DNA from: Methanobacterium sp964452085
Lineage (GTDB): Archaea > Methanobacteriota > Methanobacteria > Methanobacteriales > Methanobacteriaceae
NCBI GenBank assembly: GCA_964452085.1
Contig: CAYVKL010000002.1
Coordinates: forward strand, 1 to 64,000
Length of the DNA: 64,000 nt
Reading direction: 5' to 3'
Shown here: positions 19,099 through 28,267 of the stretch, piece after piece
Position numbering within the stretch: position 1 is the first letter of the stretch
Layout of the letters: the number at the start of each line of letters is the position of its first letter
Notes under the pieces: model-generated
The model's database searches: none
Told to the model about the DNA's origin: nothing
The model's input: only the letters and a program-made list of their open reading frames with translations
Made by a program: the position numbers and the translations under genes

Positions 19099-19524
19099 TC
19101 AGGGCAAATCTAAATTATCATTCTCATCAAACCCCCATAAGGGGTTGAATGCTACTTCAATCAGATGTCCATCAGGATCCTTAAAATATCCAGAATAACC
19201 ACCCCAGAATACTTTTTTAGGGATTTTTACTATTTCTGCACCCAAATTCTGGACTTCTTCCATTACCTCATCAACTTCAAGTTCTGATTTAGCATTATAA
19301 GAAAAAGTTATTCCTGAAAAACCGGAGGAATAATTTTCTACAGTAACATCTTCTGCTAGGAGTTTTCTAGGATACAAAGCTAAAACGATTCCTCCTAATG
19401 GGAACAAAGCTAGTTTATCTGTGCTTGAAGTTGATTTTTCCCACTTCAATCCTTTTTCATAAAACTCCAAGGATTTTTCAAGATCATTAACCCCTAGCGT
19501 GATTAGATTCAATTTTTGCCGCAT
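19099..19524 (-). CDS. VOC (glyoxalase/bleomycin-resistance) family protein
   Basis: A 141-residue single-chain VOC-fold protein. The N-terminal module starts LNLITLGVNDLEKSLEFYEKG, and the second module ends FKDPDGHLIEVAFNPLW, where the conserved Glu of GHLIEVA is the usual metal ligand. These proteins are small metal-dependent lyases, isomerases or binding proteins, so the substrate is open. It follows the SRPBCC gene on the same strand after 48 bases and may be co-transcribed. Transcription ends at the hairpin about 135 bases beyond its stop. Confidence 0.85.
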   Translation of the reverse strand: MRQKLNLITLGVNDLEKSLEFYEKGLKWEKSTSSTDKLALFPLGGIVLALYPRKLLAEDVTVENYSSGFSGITFSYNAKSELEVDEVMEEVQNLGAEIVKIPKKVFWGGYSGYFKDPDGHLIEVAFNPLWGFDENDNLDLP

Positions 19525-19572
19525 TATCCCAATCCATTTTTTAAAATATAGATTTTAATCAAATTATTCATT

Positions 19573-20016
19573 TTAATCTTGCTTTGATTCAGCTTCAACT
19601 TTAAGATATTCCAGACAAGATTTAAGGGAATCTTCCAGCATTTCCTGCATCTTATCATGCATACCACTACTTATCATACCTTCCCAAGATTCTTCAGTGA
19701 TGACAAGAGTATTCCCCTTTTTTTCTTGAATTTTACAGGTGTGAATGGCATTAATACCCATTATCTTCCCAATCCAGGTCAAAGTATGTGGTTTTTCTAC
19801 ATCCTGCAAAACAGATGTTATTTCACCAAGCCCTGCTTTCCATTGGAATGAAATACTTGGTTTTAATTCTCCTCTTAAATTAATGTTGTTTACATCAGGA
19901 TTCCAACGGGGCCAATCTTCAATATCAGCCATAATATCCCATACAACATTTGAGTCTGCGTTAATTTCGATTTCAGCCCGGGCTATAACTGGTGCTTTTT
20001 CATTGACACTAACCAT
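19573..20016 (-). CDS. SRPBCC (START/Bet v1-like) family protein
   Basis: A 147-residue protein with a helix-grip fold, the type called polyketide cyclase/SRPBCC. Typical blocks are ARAEIEINADSNVVWDIMAD, IEDWPRWNPDV and EKPHTLTWIGKIMG. These proteins bind hydrophobic ligands in a central cavity. The frame opens at GTG 20025, but that GTG is part of the ribosome site AGGGTGAT; the ATG at 20016 is placed 7 bases after it and is preferred. It is the first gene of a two-gene unit with the VOC protein. Confidence 0.85.
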   Translation of the reverse strand: MVSVNEKAPVIARAEIEINADSNVVWDIMADIEDWPRWNPDVNNINLRGELKPSISFQWKAGLGEITSVLQDVEKPHTLTWIGKIMGINAIHTCKIQEKKGNTLVITEESWEGMISSGMHDKMQEMLEDSLKSCLEYLKVEAESKQD

Positions 20017-20123
20017 TCGTATCACCCTATAGTAATTCTAATTTTCAGTATACATAAAGCATGTGTATTTATAAAAAGTTTGAAATTATTAAAAAAATTA
20101 TATTTAGAGCTTACATTACTGAA

Positions 20124-20807
20124 CTAATCTTTTTTAATCACCGTGTTGATAATTTTAGTTTCTCTCCCTGCCTTATAACGGAAATCACAATGGTCACTAC
20201 CTTCAGCAAGTGTTTGTGTCCGATGAAGCCCTAAATTACCACATTCGCTCATTATTATATCCATTGCGCACAAGTAAGGGGTGAATTCATCTGCATCATA
20301 TTTATGATATAATTTTTGTATGCCACACTCAGTGAAATCCATACCCATGTCAAATTCTTCATTTCCCTCCACAAAATCATAAACCCAGTCCCCCGGGAAT
20401 CTTCTTTTTTGAGAAGTTTCGGCAGCATACTTCATATATGGAAAAAACTCAGGATTATCCATGGGAGGAACTGCTTCAGGATGGTCTTGGAATGATTTTT
20501 CCTGGGCTATATATGCCATTTCTCCAATTTCTTTTAAAGGTTTATTATGCTTTTTTAAAACTAAATAAAATGCCAAGCTTTCTGCAGCACCAACAAGGTC
20601 ATTGGTTAATGAATTCTCATCCCCACCAATATATGGCAATTCTTCATAAATGGATTCATATTCTTCTTTAATCTCCCTCATAACTTCTTCTGTGAATTTT
20701 TTACCATATTTTTCTTCTAATAAAGCACCAATATGTTGGCAAAAATCGTTAAACTGGGCAAAAAGCTCGGATTTCTTGGATTCATAGTAATCTTTTTCTT
20801 CAACCAT
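20124..20807 (-). CDS. L-2-amino-thiazoline-4-carboxylic acid hydrolase-like protein
   Basis: A 227-residue protein of the ATC_hydrolase family (PF14196-like). The family signature is the C-terminal block LAEGSDHCDFRYKAG, with FTECGIQKLYHK and MSECGNLGLHRTQ before it; three cysteines (in TECG, SECG and DHC) are placed as in relatives. Characterised members hydrolyse a cyclic thiazoline on the way to cysteine, but many archaeal homologues have no known substrate. The ATG at 20807 follows GGGAGGCG. It stands alone, divergent from the CruF-like gene. Confidence 0.82.
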   Translation of the reverse strand: MVEEKDYYESKKSELFAQFNDFCQHIGALLEEKYGKKFTEEVMREIKEEYESIYEELPYIGGDENSLTNDLVGAAESLAFYLVLKKHNKPLKEIGEMAYIAQEKSFQDHPEAVPPMDNPEFFPYMKYAAETSQKRRFPGDWVYDFVEGNEEFDMGMDFTECGIQKLYHKYDADEFTPYLCAMDIIMSECGNLGLHRTQTLAEGSDHCDFRYKAGRETKIINTVIKKD

Positions 20808-20928
20808 AAAACGCCTCCCATATTAATATATATTGTTTTTCGCAAGGTTAATAAAATTCTAAAATATTGATCAGATGTAGTTATATGTATTAAGATGTGA
20901 GTATAATCAAAAACAAGGGGATGTTATA

Positions 20929-21771
20929 ATGAGTATAACAAGTCAAAAAGATGTGGGTAAATTTAATAAGCTCAGATGGTCTTTAATAGTAATTTTTTTA
21001 ATAGTTAACATTCTATTGATTTTCACTTATCAAAATTCTAACTTACTGGCCATAGATTCTTTCCTGGTGACTGCTCTACTATTTATTCTGGCAATTTTCC
21101 ATGGAAGTGAACGCTATGGTAAAAAGAACATATTAATCTTTTTTTTGATTACATGGGCTGTTAGTTTCTCCTTTGAAAACCTGAGCATAGCTACCGGATT
21201 TCCCTTTGGATTCTACCATTACTCCCCTAGTTTAGGGCTCTTAACAGTTCCTCTAATCATCATTTTTGCTTATTTTGCAATTGGATACTTATCATGGATG
21301 TTAGCCCATGTATTAACTGGCCAATACGCCAGAAAACTTGAAGGTAAACAAATTTTTATAGTGCCTTTCATCGCTGCTTTTATAATGGTAATGTGGGATT
21401 TATCAGTTGACCCTATCTCCTCTACCTTACAGGGCCTATGGGTATGGACCTATCCCGGAGCTTACTTTGGAGTTCCCATTTCCAACTTCTTCGGATGGTT
21501 TTTGGTAGTATACATTTTCTTCCAAATATTCGCTTTGTATCTTTCCAAATACGATGTTATAAAAGAAGAAAAAGCTTTCAAACTTTTAAATAAACCTTAC
21601 TGGGGCGAGACGGTAGCAGTTTATGGTATAACTGCTCTGGGAACAATACTGTCCGTATTCTACCAGTACAATGACATTACTTTGTCCATGGCTCTAATCA
21701 CGGTTTTCACCATGATATTTGTGGCAATACTGTCTGCAGTAAATATTGAGAATAATCCCAAATTCAAATAA
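20929..21771 (+). CDS. Carotenoid biosynthesis protein (CruF/DUF422 family)
   Basis: A 280-residue polytopic membrane protein with about seven to eight helices. It has the DUF422 motifs ENLSIATGFPFGFYHYSP (near residues 86-103), FIMVMWDLSVDP and the GVPISNFFGWFLV stretch. Known relatives are the bacterial carotenoid 1',2'-hydratase CruF and the haloarchaeal bisanhydrobacterioruberin hydratase, which hydrate the psi end of C40-C50 carotenoids. No phytoene synthase, desaturase or prenyl elongase is present in this window, so the substrate in this organism is open and could be another polyprenyl compound. The ATG at 20929 follows AGGGGATG. A clear terminator follows. Confidence 0.82.
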   Translation: MSITSQKDVGKFNKLRWSLIVIFLIVNILLIFTYQNSNLLAIDSFLVTALLFILAIFHGSERYGKKNILIFFLITWAVSFSFENLSIATGFPFGFYHYSPSLGLLTVPLIIIFAYFAIGYLSWMLAHVLTGQYARKLEGKQIFIVPFIAAFIMVMWDLSVDPISSTLQGLWVWTYPGAYFGVPISNFFGWFLVVYIFFQIFALYLSKYDVIKEEKAFKLLNKPYWGETVAVYGITALGTILSVFYQYNDITLSMALITVFTMIFVAILSAVNIENNPKFK

Positions 21772-21786
21772 AGCTTTATTTTGATT

Positions 21787-21816
21787 ATAGGGTGTTCAAG
21801 GACCCTATTATCTTAT
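21787..21816 (+). terminator. Terminator after the CruF-like gene
   Basis: ATAGGGT (21787-21793) and ACCCTAT (21802-21808) form a perfect 7-bp stem with an 8-base loop, 15 bases after the stop codon, followed by TATCTTATTTATT. Confidence 0.6.
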
Positions 21817-22106
21817 TTATTCGCAAAATTACTTAAAATATTTATTAAAAATAACAAAACAGCAAAATTAACCATAAAATCTTCGAATAAATTTTGTCAT
21901 TCCAATTAACATTATACATTTTAAATTATGAGCAAAACAATATAATAGTAGTATTACAAATTTATTATAGAATTGAATGTCTATTTTTCAATTTAATTCT
22001 CAATTTAACTCCTTGTTAATAAAATATTTTTATCTATTAGAATTAGATGAAAGTTTTTAAGGGAATAGTGGGCTTATCTAACTTTTAAGATATATGGAGA
22101 AAAAGG
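21817..22106. other. AT-rich intergenic DNA before the MATE gene
   Basis: No gene seen. It is strongly AT-rich with many A/T runs; TATA-like stretches near 22018-22036 could serve the MATE gene, giving a leader of about 50 bases. Nothing else is recognised. Confidence 0.5.
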
Positions 22107-23486
22107 ATGAATTCAAATAATTCAAAAAAAGAAGTGGACCAGCGTATTGCAATGGTCACAGGGGAGCCTAAAAAGGCTATCCGTGTACTGGCAGTGCCAA
22201 TGATAATTTCCATGTTCCTTATCATGGCATATAACTTGGCAGATAGTATATGGGTTGCTGGTCTCGGTCCAAATGCCCTGGCTGCTTTAGGGTTCATTAA
22301 CCCTCTCTTTTTTGTAGTGATCGGATTGGGAAACGGTCTAGGGGCAGGTGCTACTTCATTAATAGCCCGATGCATAGGTGCTGAGAATAAAAAAGGCGCT
22401 GATAATGCTGCTATTCACTCATTAATCCTGACAATGGTTGTTTCAGTAATTTTAACTGCATTCACTTTACTATTCTTACCTAACATCCTATTATTGATGG
22501 GTGCAGGAGAGACTATCGGTCTGGCAACAGAATATGGTTATATAGTATTCGGAGGGCTGGTTCTATTCATATTTTCCAGTGTAGCATCAGGTATCCTAAG
22601 GGCGGAAGGAGATGCCAAAAGGCCCATGTATGCCATGGCTGCCACTGCCATCCTGAACATTGTCATAGATCCCATATTCATCTATTACTTTGGATGGGGA
22701 GTTAGTGGGGCTGCCTGGGCCACCATAATCTCAGCTGCTATTTCATGCATCTTGATGGTTTACTGGTTACTCTTTGAAGGAAAAACTTATGTTTCATTCT
22801 CCAGGAAAGACTTCAAAGCCAGCTGGAAAGTTGTTAAAGACATTTTGATGGTTGGATTACCTGCAAGTGCTGAGTCTTTTGTAATGTCAGTTTTAGGAGT
22901 AGTTTTAAATCTAATACTGGTTATTACTGGTGGGGCAGAAGCAGTAGCGGTCTACACAGCGGGCTGGAGAGTGGTCATGATGGCTATGATAATTCCTATT
23001 GGGATAGGAACAGCTTCCATTACTGTGGCAGGAGCAGCCTATGGAGCTCGAAAGTACGAAAACCTTTCTACGGCCCTTAGTTATTCAGCCAAGTTAGGAG
23101 TGGGAATTGCCATAATCACCGGCATAATATCATACGTTTTCGCAGGAAACATAGCCAGCATATTCACCTACTCTAAGGAGAGTGCTTTTATGGCTCCATC
23201 AATCGCTGCCTTCCTCCAAGTTATGTTCTTGTTTTACCTGACTGTACCTCTGGGAATAACTGCCAGCTCAGTTTTCCAGGCTATGGGTAAAGGAATAACC
23301 TCTCTTATCCTTACTGTCATCAGGGAAGTCATCTTCATATCATTCTTTGCCTACCTATTTGCCTTCACTTTGGGTTTTGGATCTCAAGGAGTCTGGTGGG
23401 GAATAGTAGTTGGTGGAGGGCTGGGATGTGCGGTGGCCTACGTCTGGGCAACAATATACATCAATCGGCTTAAAAAGAATTCATAA
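22107..23486 (+). CDS. MATE family efflux transporter
   Basis: A 459-residue membrane protein with about 12 helices in two homologous halves, as in the MATE family. Typical signatures are SMFLIMAYNLADSIWVAGLG in the first helix pair, FGWGVSGAAWATIISAAISC, and the second-half counterpart GGAEAVAVYTAGWRVVMM. MATE proteins expel cationic drugs or metabolites in exchange for sodium or protons. The ATG at 22107 follows GGAG and AAAGG. It stands alone between an AT-rich gap and the DUF3592-like pair. The natural substrate is unknown. Confidence 0.92.
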   Translation: MNSNNSKKEVDQRIAMVTGEPKKAIRVLAVPMIISMFLIMAYNLADSIWVAGLGPNALAALGFINPLFFVVIGLGNGLGAGATSLIARCIGAENKKGADNAAIHSLILTMVVSVILTAFTLLFLPNILLLMGAGETIGLATEYGYIVFGGLVLFIFSSVASGILRAEGDAKRPMYAMAATAILNIVIDPIFIYYFGWGVSGAAWATIISAAISCILMVYWLLFEGKTYVSFSRKDFKASWKVVKDILMVGLPASAESFVMSVLGVVLNLILVITGGAEAVAVYTAGWRVVMMAMIIPIGIGTASITVAGAAYGARKYENLSTALSYSAKLGVGIAIITGIISYVFAGNIASIFTYSKESAFMAPSIAAFLQVMFLFYLTVPLGITASSVFQAMGKGITSLILTVIREVIFISFFAYLFAFTLGFGSQGVWWGIVVGGGLGCAVAYVWATIYINRLKKNS

Positions 23487-23746
23487 TTATTCTTTTTTCC
23501 CATTACAATTAAAAATCGAATAATAGTTCAAGTCTTTTTATTATTCAATTTACAGCAGTAAAAAAGTTCAGAAATTTTCATCATAATACTATAAAGTGAT
23601 ATTTAAGGTTTTCTTTTCAGCCATAATGGTAAATCATAATAATACTGGGATTAAAAAATTACATATATTAATAAATCCAAAAAAAATTTCTGACACGAGA
23701 CAATCATGTCTAAACTTAGATTTTATAGAATAAGGGGGGATTTCTT

Positions 23747-24229
23747 GTGGCCCGGTGGACAATTCATAAAGGAAAAAGTTTAATATTATATGTAGTGATT
23801 TTTTTTCTTCTTGGAGCAGGAATGATATTTTACAGTTACCAAGTTTCTCCAACGGCCCTAACTGATGATGGTTTTCCTCTTAAAGATTTTCTTCTTTATT
23901 TTGGGATATTTTGGATTGTTCTTCCCATTATACTCTTAATTGGAGCAACGATATATATTACAATGCAAGATAGAAGAGAAACAAACCTTAGAGAAAATGG
24001 GTTAAGATGTCAAGCTAGAATTCTCAGTGTTGAACAAACTGGTACTTATGTCAATGAACTCCCTCAAATTGAATTCCTGTTGGAGATTACATCACCCTAT
24101 GGAGAAATTTACCAATTGAAGCATAAAGAAGTTGTTGGTATGCTTTCATTGGGTTCAATACAGGCAGGCGCTATAATTCCAGTCTATATCGATCCTAATA
24201 ATAAAAAAAATATTCTGCTTGATTATTAA
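23747..24229 (+). CDS. DUF3592-like membrane protein, first of a tandem pair
   Basis: A 160-residue protein with two hydrophobic helices (near residues 10-28 and 47-70) followed by a soluble beta-rich domain: ARILSVEQTGTYVNELPQ, then EITSPYGEIYQLKHKEVV and AGAIIPVYIDPNNKKNIL. This layout resembles DUF3592 proteins, where the domain usually follows a membrane helix; that assignment is by pattern only. The start is GTG 23747 after GGGGGGAT. The next gene, 47 bases downstream, is a paralogue with the same length and motif order, so this is a local duplication. No function is known. Confidence 0.75.
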   Translation: MARWTIHKGKSLILYVVIFFLLGAGMIFYSYQVSPTALTDDGFPLKDFLLYFGIFWIVLPIILLIGATIYITMQDRRETNLRENGLRCQARILSVEQTGTYVNELPQIEFLLEITSPYGEIYQLKHKEVVGMLSLGSIQAGAIIPVYIDPNNKKNILLDY

Positions 24230-24276
24230 AAAAATTGTTTTTTTAACAGTCAATTCAATTATTAGAGGGAGTCTTA

Positions 24277-24753
24277 ATGTGGGAAGTACCTAAATGGATG
24301 TATTTAATAATAATTATTCCATTTTTTGTTGTTGGAATCGTAATGATATTTTATGGATATACAAGCTCTCCCGAAACTCTAGCTGCTGATGAAGTTCCTT
24401 CTAAAGAGTTTCTATATATGATCGGAGTATTTTTCATGGTCATGCCATTTATTTCCGCACTGGGAGTAGGACTGTTTTATAAACGAATTAATGATAGAGA
24501 AATAAACCTTATGGAAAACGGGCTCAAGGGTGAAGCAGAAATCCTTAGCGCGAATCAAACTGGTGTGTATTTGAATGAAATCCCTCAAATCAAGTTTTTA
24601 CTTAAGATAAAATCGCCATATGGGGAAACTTACCAAATGGAACATAAGGATGTGGTAAATATGCTTGATTTGAGTTCAGTTAAGGTGGGTGCCAAACTCC
24701 TAGTTTACGTTGATCCCAATAATGAAAAAAATATTCTGCTTGTTTACAATTAA
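24277..24753 (+). CDS. DUF3592-like membrane protein, second of a tandem pair
   Basis: A 158-residue paralogue of the gene just upstream. It has the same two N-terminal helices with a conserved SPETLAADEVPSKEFLYMIG loop, then EILSANQTGVYLNEIPQIKF, KSPYGETYQMEHKDVV and VYVDPNNEKNILLVYN. Conserved positions between the copies cluster in the soluble domain (NDREINLMENGLKGEAE against QDRRETNLRENGLRCQAR), while the helices have drifted. The ATG at 24277 follows GAGGGAG. It is followed closely by the convergent CapA-like gene. Function unknown. Confidence 0.75.
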   Translation: MWEVPKWMYLIIIIPFFVVGIVMIFYGYTSSPETLAADEVPSKEFLYMIGVFFMVMPFISALGVGLFYKRINDREINLMENGLKGEAEILSANQTGVYLNEIPQIKFLLKIKSPYGETYQMEHKDVVNMLDLSSVKVGAKLLVYVDPNNEKNILLVYN

Positions 24754-24786
24754 TATTATAACGCTTTTAATTAATTTCAATCATGT

Positions 24787-25848
24787 TTACTCAATGTTTA
24801 TTATGCCCTTACCATCTTCGATCTTTATATTTACATTGGATTGTGCTTTCAAAGTCTTCAAAAATGATTCTGAACTCTCAGTGCTCATGAAACGTGGGCA
24901 GGAGTTTGTCATACGGAAAGGGTATATAATGGCGGTTAGATTCCCATTCAAATCCTGAAATTTCACAGCCATTGACTCTTTGGGGGATGGATTGGTCTGG
25001 TCAAAAACAAAGTTCCCTAAACTGTAGAAGATCACCTTTCCCTTGTAACTTTCCACTCCTTGAATAACATGAGGATGGCTGCCTACAACCATATCAGCAC
25101 CCTCATCTATACATTTTCGGGATATATTCTTCTGAAACTCGTTGGGGGATGTTGAATACTCGTTTCCATAATGGAAAAACACAATTACAATGTCGGCCTG
25201 TTTTTTGGCCTGATCTAAGTTTTCTCTAATTATACCCCAATCTGCAGATGCAAATCCAGAACTGTTATTGGTGGCTGCAGGTAGCTCTGATGTTGAAAAT
25301 TCCTGAAAAGTGGTTGTATCAAAATAATTTAAAATGGCTATGGTGCGGTTGTCTACCACAAAATAGGCAGGTTGAGATGCCTGTTGAAGGTTTTCACCTG
25401 CACCTAATGATGTGATGTTATAATTTTTCAAATTTTTTAGGGTGTCATTAAGTCCGGTTTCGCCATAGTCCATGATATGATTGTTTGCAAGGCAGGCGAC
25501 GTTAATATTATTCTCTTTCAGTATTGATGCATGTGCTGGGTCTGCTTTTACTGGAATAACAGTTTTTAAGTTATCACTTGAGTTTGTAAAGGGAGCTTCA
25601 AGGTTTACAACTACCATATCTGATGTCTTAAAAAGGGGTGTGAAATCTCCAAACACTTCTACACCCTCATCAAGAAGAGAATCAACTGCAAAATCAAACA
25701 TAACATCACCAGTTAAAAAAATGGTTATATTTGAATTATCTGGTCCTGATTTTTTAGTTGTGCTGTGGTTTTGAAAGATGTAGATTCCTGAAAATGATAT
25801 TAACAGCACTATAACTAAAATAAAAACCATATAAGTTTTTTTAGACAT
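24787..25848 (-). CDS. CapA/PgsA-family metallophosphatase-like protein, membrane-anchored
   Basis: A 353-residue protein with an N-terminal membrane anchor (about residues 7-25) and an extracellular domain of the CapA family (PF09587). Metal-site motifs of this calcineurin-like fold are present: FLTGDVMFD near residue 45, VVNLEAPF, CLANNHIMDYG, VVFFHYGNEY-type block and GSHPHVIQG. Bacterial members take part in poly-gamma-glutamate capsule production; archaeal members are often annotated so without proof. No pgsB/pgsC neighbours are present, so a general phosphoesterase role at the cell surface is equally possible. Its 3' end lies 33 bases from the convergent DUF3592-like gene. Confidence 0.85.
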   Translation of the reverse strand: MSKKTYMVFILVIVLLISFSGIYIFQNHSTTKKSGPDNSNITIFLTGDVMFDFAVDSLLDEGVEVFGDFTPLFKTSDMVVVNLEAPFTNSSDNLKTVIPVKADPAHASILKENNINVACLANNHIMDYGETGLNDTLKNLKNYNITSLGAGENLQQASQPAYFVVDNRTIAILNYFDTTTFQEFSTSELPAATNNSSGFASADWGIIRENLDQAKKQADIVIVFFHYGNEYSTSPNEFQKNISRKCIDEGADMVVGSHPHVIQGVESYKGKVIFYSLGNFVFDQTNPSPKESMAVKFQDLNGNLTAIIYPFRMTNSCPRFMSTESSESFLKTLKAQSNVNIKIEDGKGIINIE

Positions 25849-26294
25849 TTTTAACCCTGATATATCACTAGACTATAATTGTTTTTGATGGTCTATTAAG
25901 GAGATAATTAAATGTGGGTATTTTAACATAAAAATTAATCCAATCTATTGAAAATCATCAAAATAATTTAAAAACAGATATTAGTAAATTGTATATAACT
26001 GTGTGAATTTCATGGTAGATATTAAAATCCTCGTGGTAGAAGATGATGCCATTGAGGCCATGGATATTTAAAGAACTTTGGAGTCTTTTGGTTATCAGTT
26101 CTTTATGTGGCAAACATAGATGGTGAAATAAAACTTGATAAAAACCAAGGAAAACGGTTTAAAATCATTTTTAAGGAATTAATTACAAAGAACGTTTGAA
26201 TTAAACGTAATTTTTAAAAACTTCTTAATTGTTTTTTTTTAAAGGTTAAAAAAATATTGGTATTATTTCTAGAATATAATGCTTCAGAGCTGTT
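25849..26294. other. Intergenic region around the two-component remnant
   Basis: Apart from the remnant at 26012-26199, this gap contains AT-rich DNA only. A TATA-like stretch (GTATATAAC near 25991-25999) still stands about 20 bases ahead of the remnant's ATG and fits the original promoter. Confidence 0.45.
26012..26199 (+). pseudogene. Remnant of a response regulator fused by deletion to a histidine-kinase end
   Basis: ATG 26012 opens MVDIKILVVEDDAIEAMDI, the start of a receiver domain with its acidic pocket, then a stop at 26069 in place of a probable Lys codon, then RTLESFGYQ in the same frame. After a frame change the sequence continues YVAN and IDGEIKLDKNQGKRFKII-type residues ending at TGA 26197-26199, which looks like the final strand of a sensor kinase ATPase domain (gel-region Gly and F-x-I-x-F ending). 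So the middle of a receiver/kinase gene or gene pair is deleted and the rest is broken by a stop and a frameshift. Confidence 0.7.
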
Positions 26295-27533
26295 TCAAGA
26301 TCTGGATCTTCGTGACAGTCCATCGCTTAGTGAAATAAAAACGTCAAAAACAGGCATAATAACTTTTCTTGCCATGATTAATTTATATTTAAATCCACGT
26401 CCTTCAAGTTCGCTTGAAACATCAACTAATAGTTCAGGTATCTCCAGACTTTGTGGACAGGCCTTTAAACATTTTCCACAACCATTGCAGAGTCCAGCAT
26501 AGGCTTCCTGACCGCTAAAAACTCCGCCTAATATGGCAAGATAATCAAAAGTCGGAGTTTTATTGAACATATACTTTTGGTTGTAGATATTAAAGCAGCG
26601 AGGGATGTCCACTCCGCGGGGACACGGCATGCAGTAGCCACATCCTGTACAATTGACTTTCATGAGGTCTTTATAGACTTCTTCCACCCGTTCATAAAGT
26701 TTTATTTCATCTTCTGTTAATGAATTAGGTAAAGCTTCTTCAGCGACTTTTAAATTTTCTTCAACATGGTCCATTTCGCCCATACCCGAAAAAACAGTGG
26801 TAACTTCGGGGTGGTTTAAAACCCACCGCAGTGCCCAGTCCGCAGGACTTCTTCCAGTGTCTGATTCATCCCAAACTTCCTGTGCCTTATCTGGAATTTT
26901 ACCAGCCAGAAGTCCACCTTTTAAGGGTTCCATAATAAATACATTTACTCCTTTTGAATGAGCGTATTGGAGTCCTTCTGTGCCTGCCTGATTATTTTCA
27001 TCCATATAATTGTACTGAATTAAACAAACGTCCCACCTGTATGCGTCTATAATCTCTTTAAAAGAATCTAAATCGGAATGGAATGAAAAACCAATGTTAT
27101 TTATTTTCCCTTTCGCTTTGGCATCTTCTAAAAATTCAAGAACTCCCAGTTCTTTAAGATTTTCAAAACTCACCTTACTCAAGTTGTGAATCAAATAATA
27201 ATCAATACAATTTGTCTGGAGCTTATCAAGTTGAATTTCCAGGTATTTTTCTAGATCTTCAGTTTTTTTAATGGACCAGGAGGGCATTTTAGTCATAATT
27301 TTAACTTTTCCCCGGTATCCCTCAGTGAGGATCTCACCTAAAAATGATTCACTTGCTCCGCCGTGATAGGGGAAGGCAGTGTCGATGATATTCACTCCAT
27401 GGTCTATTGCGTAATATACCTGTTTTTTAGCTTCTTCTTTGTCGATTCTGCCGTTTTTGGTGGGCAGTCTCATGGCTCCGTATCCTAGTGCAGATATTTC
27501 ATCACCATTTTTTTCAATTTTTCTGTATTGCAT
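26295..27533 (-). CDS. Aldo/keto reductase with C-terminal Fe-S cluster domain
   Basis: A 412-residue protein. Residues 1-280 form an AKR barrel: GYGAMRLPTKNG near the start, NIIDTAFPYHGGASE containing the catalytic Tyr, KIMTKMPSW with the Lys, and YYLIHNLS with the His. Residues 300-380 carry two cysteine clusters, CTGCGYCMPCPRG and CNGCGKCLKACPQ, as expected for two [4Fe-4S] clusters. Such enzymes are oxidoreductases whose substrate is usually unknown. The ATG at 27533 is preferred over TTG 27536 because it lies 8 bases from GAGG. It is on the same strand as the TetR gene, 52 bases after it. Confidence 0.88.
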   Translation of the reverse strand: MQYRKIEKNGDEISALGYGAMRLPTKNGRIDKEEAKKQVYYAIDHGVNIIDTAFPYHGGASESFLGEILTEGYRGKVKIMTKMPSWSIKKTEDLEKYLEIQLDKLQTNCIDYYLIHNLSKVSFENLKELGVLEFLEDAKAKGKINNIGFSFHSDLDSFKEIIDAYRWDVCLIQYNYMDENNQAGTEGLQYAHSKGVNVFIMEPLKGGLLAGKIPDKAQEVWDESDTGRSPADWALRWVLNHPEVTTVFSGMGEMDHVEENLKVAEEALPNSLTEDEIKLYERVEEVYKDLMKVNCTGCGYCMPCPRGVDIPRCFNIYNQKYMFNKTPTFDYLAILGGVFSGQEAYAGLCNGCGKCLKACPQSLEIPELLVDVSSELEGRGFKYKLIMARKVIMPVFDVFISLSDGLSRRSRS

Positions 27534-27585
27534 CAAAAAAACCTCGTTAGATTGAACTGTCAGTCTATAATATCTTAATTATCTC

Positions 27586-28146
27586 TTACTTGGAAATTCC
27601 ATCCCAAAATAGGTCAAAAGAGAGATCAATATTTTTTTGCTTCATTTTTTCAGGGTTTTTCTCGAAATGAGTAATGGTGTTGATAATATTTCCCCAGAAA
27701 TAATCCATAAGAAGTTCATCGTACATTTCTTTGATTTTTCCCTCTTCAAATCCCTTTTTATAAACCTCAAGTAGTTCAATGAATTTATCCTCAATTCTGT
27801 TTTTGGTAAATGATGTAATGTAAGGGGAACAGTGAAAAGACATTATGAAACTGAATTTATATGGATTTTTAATACCTAAGCACACGAATTTAAGCCACAA
27901 TGATTTAACATTTTCTTTAAAGGTTTTTGTTTGGTCATAATCCTCCTGCACTTCCTCGAGGATGCTTTCTTTAGTGTAAATATATAGGTGGTCTATGAGT
28001 TCCTCTTTGGTCTTAAAATAATGGAATAATGTACCCGTGGCTACTCCAGCAGTTTTGGCAATTTCTGCTGTGGTAGTTCCATGAAAACCCTTTTCTACAA
28101 AGAGTGGAAGTGCATTGTCCAGTATTTTCTGTTCTTTTTCATTCAA
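27586..28146 (-). CDS. TetR/AcrR family transcriptional regulator
   Basis: A 186-residue repressor-type protein. The N-terminal helix-turn-helix is clear: FHGTTTAEIAKTAGVATGTL followed by FHYFKTKEELIDHLY. The C-terminal part is an all-helical ligand-binding and dimer domain with no assignable ligand. It begins at TTG 28146 with AAGGAT upstream. It lies between the MFS exporter gene and the Fe-S aldo/keto reductase on the same strand and may control either one. Confidence 0.9.
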   Translation of the reverse strand: MNEKEQKILDNALPLFVEKGFHGTTTAEIAKTAGVATGTLFHYFKTKEELIDHLYIYTKESILEEVQEDYDQTKTFKENVKSLWLKFVCLGIKNPYKFSFIMSFHCSPYITSFTKNRIEDKFIELLEVYKKGFEEGKIKEMYDELLMDYFWGNIINTITHFEKNPEKMKQKNIDLSFDLFWDGISK

Positions 28147-28267
28147 TTTGTCATATCCTTGAAGTTAGTGATGATAAATTAATAGACTGATTAGTCGGTT
28201 TAGTATTTAAAGGTTTCGAACTATTATTTACATTCAATTTCCAAGCTGTTATTTTTGGAAATACATC

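Noticed and set aside
22085..22375. 96-codon minus-strand frame over the MATE gene start
   Set aside because: Opposite a well-supported transporter start with ribosome site; product has no features.
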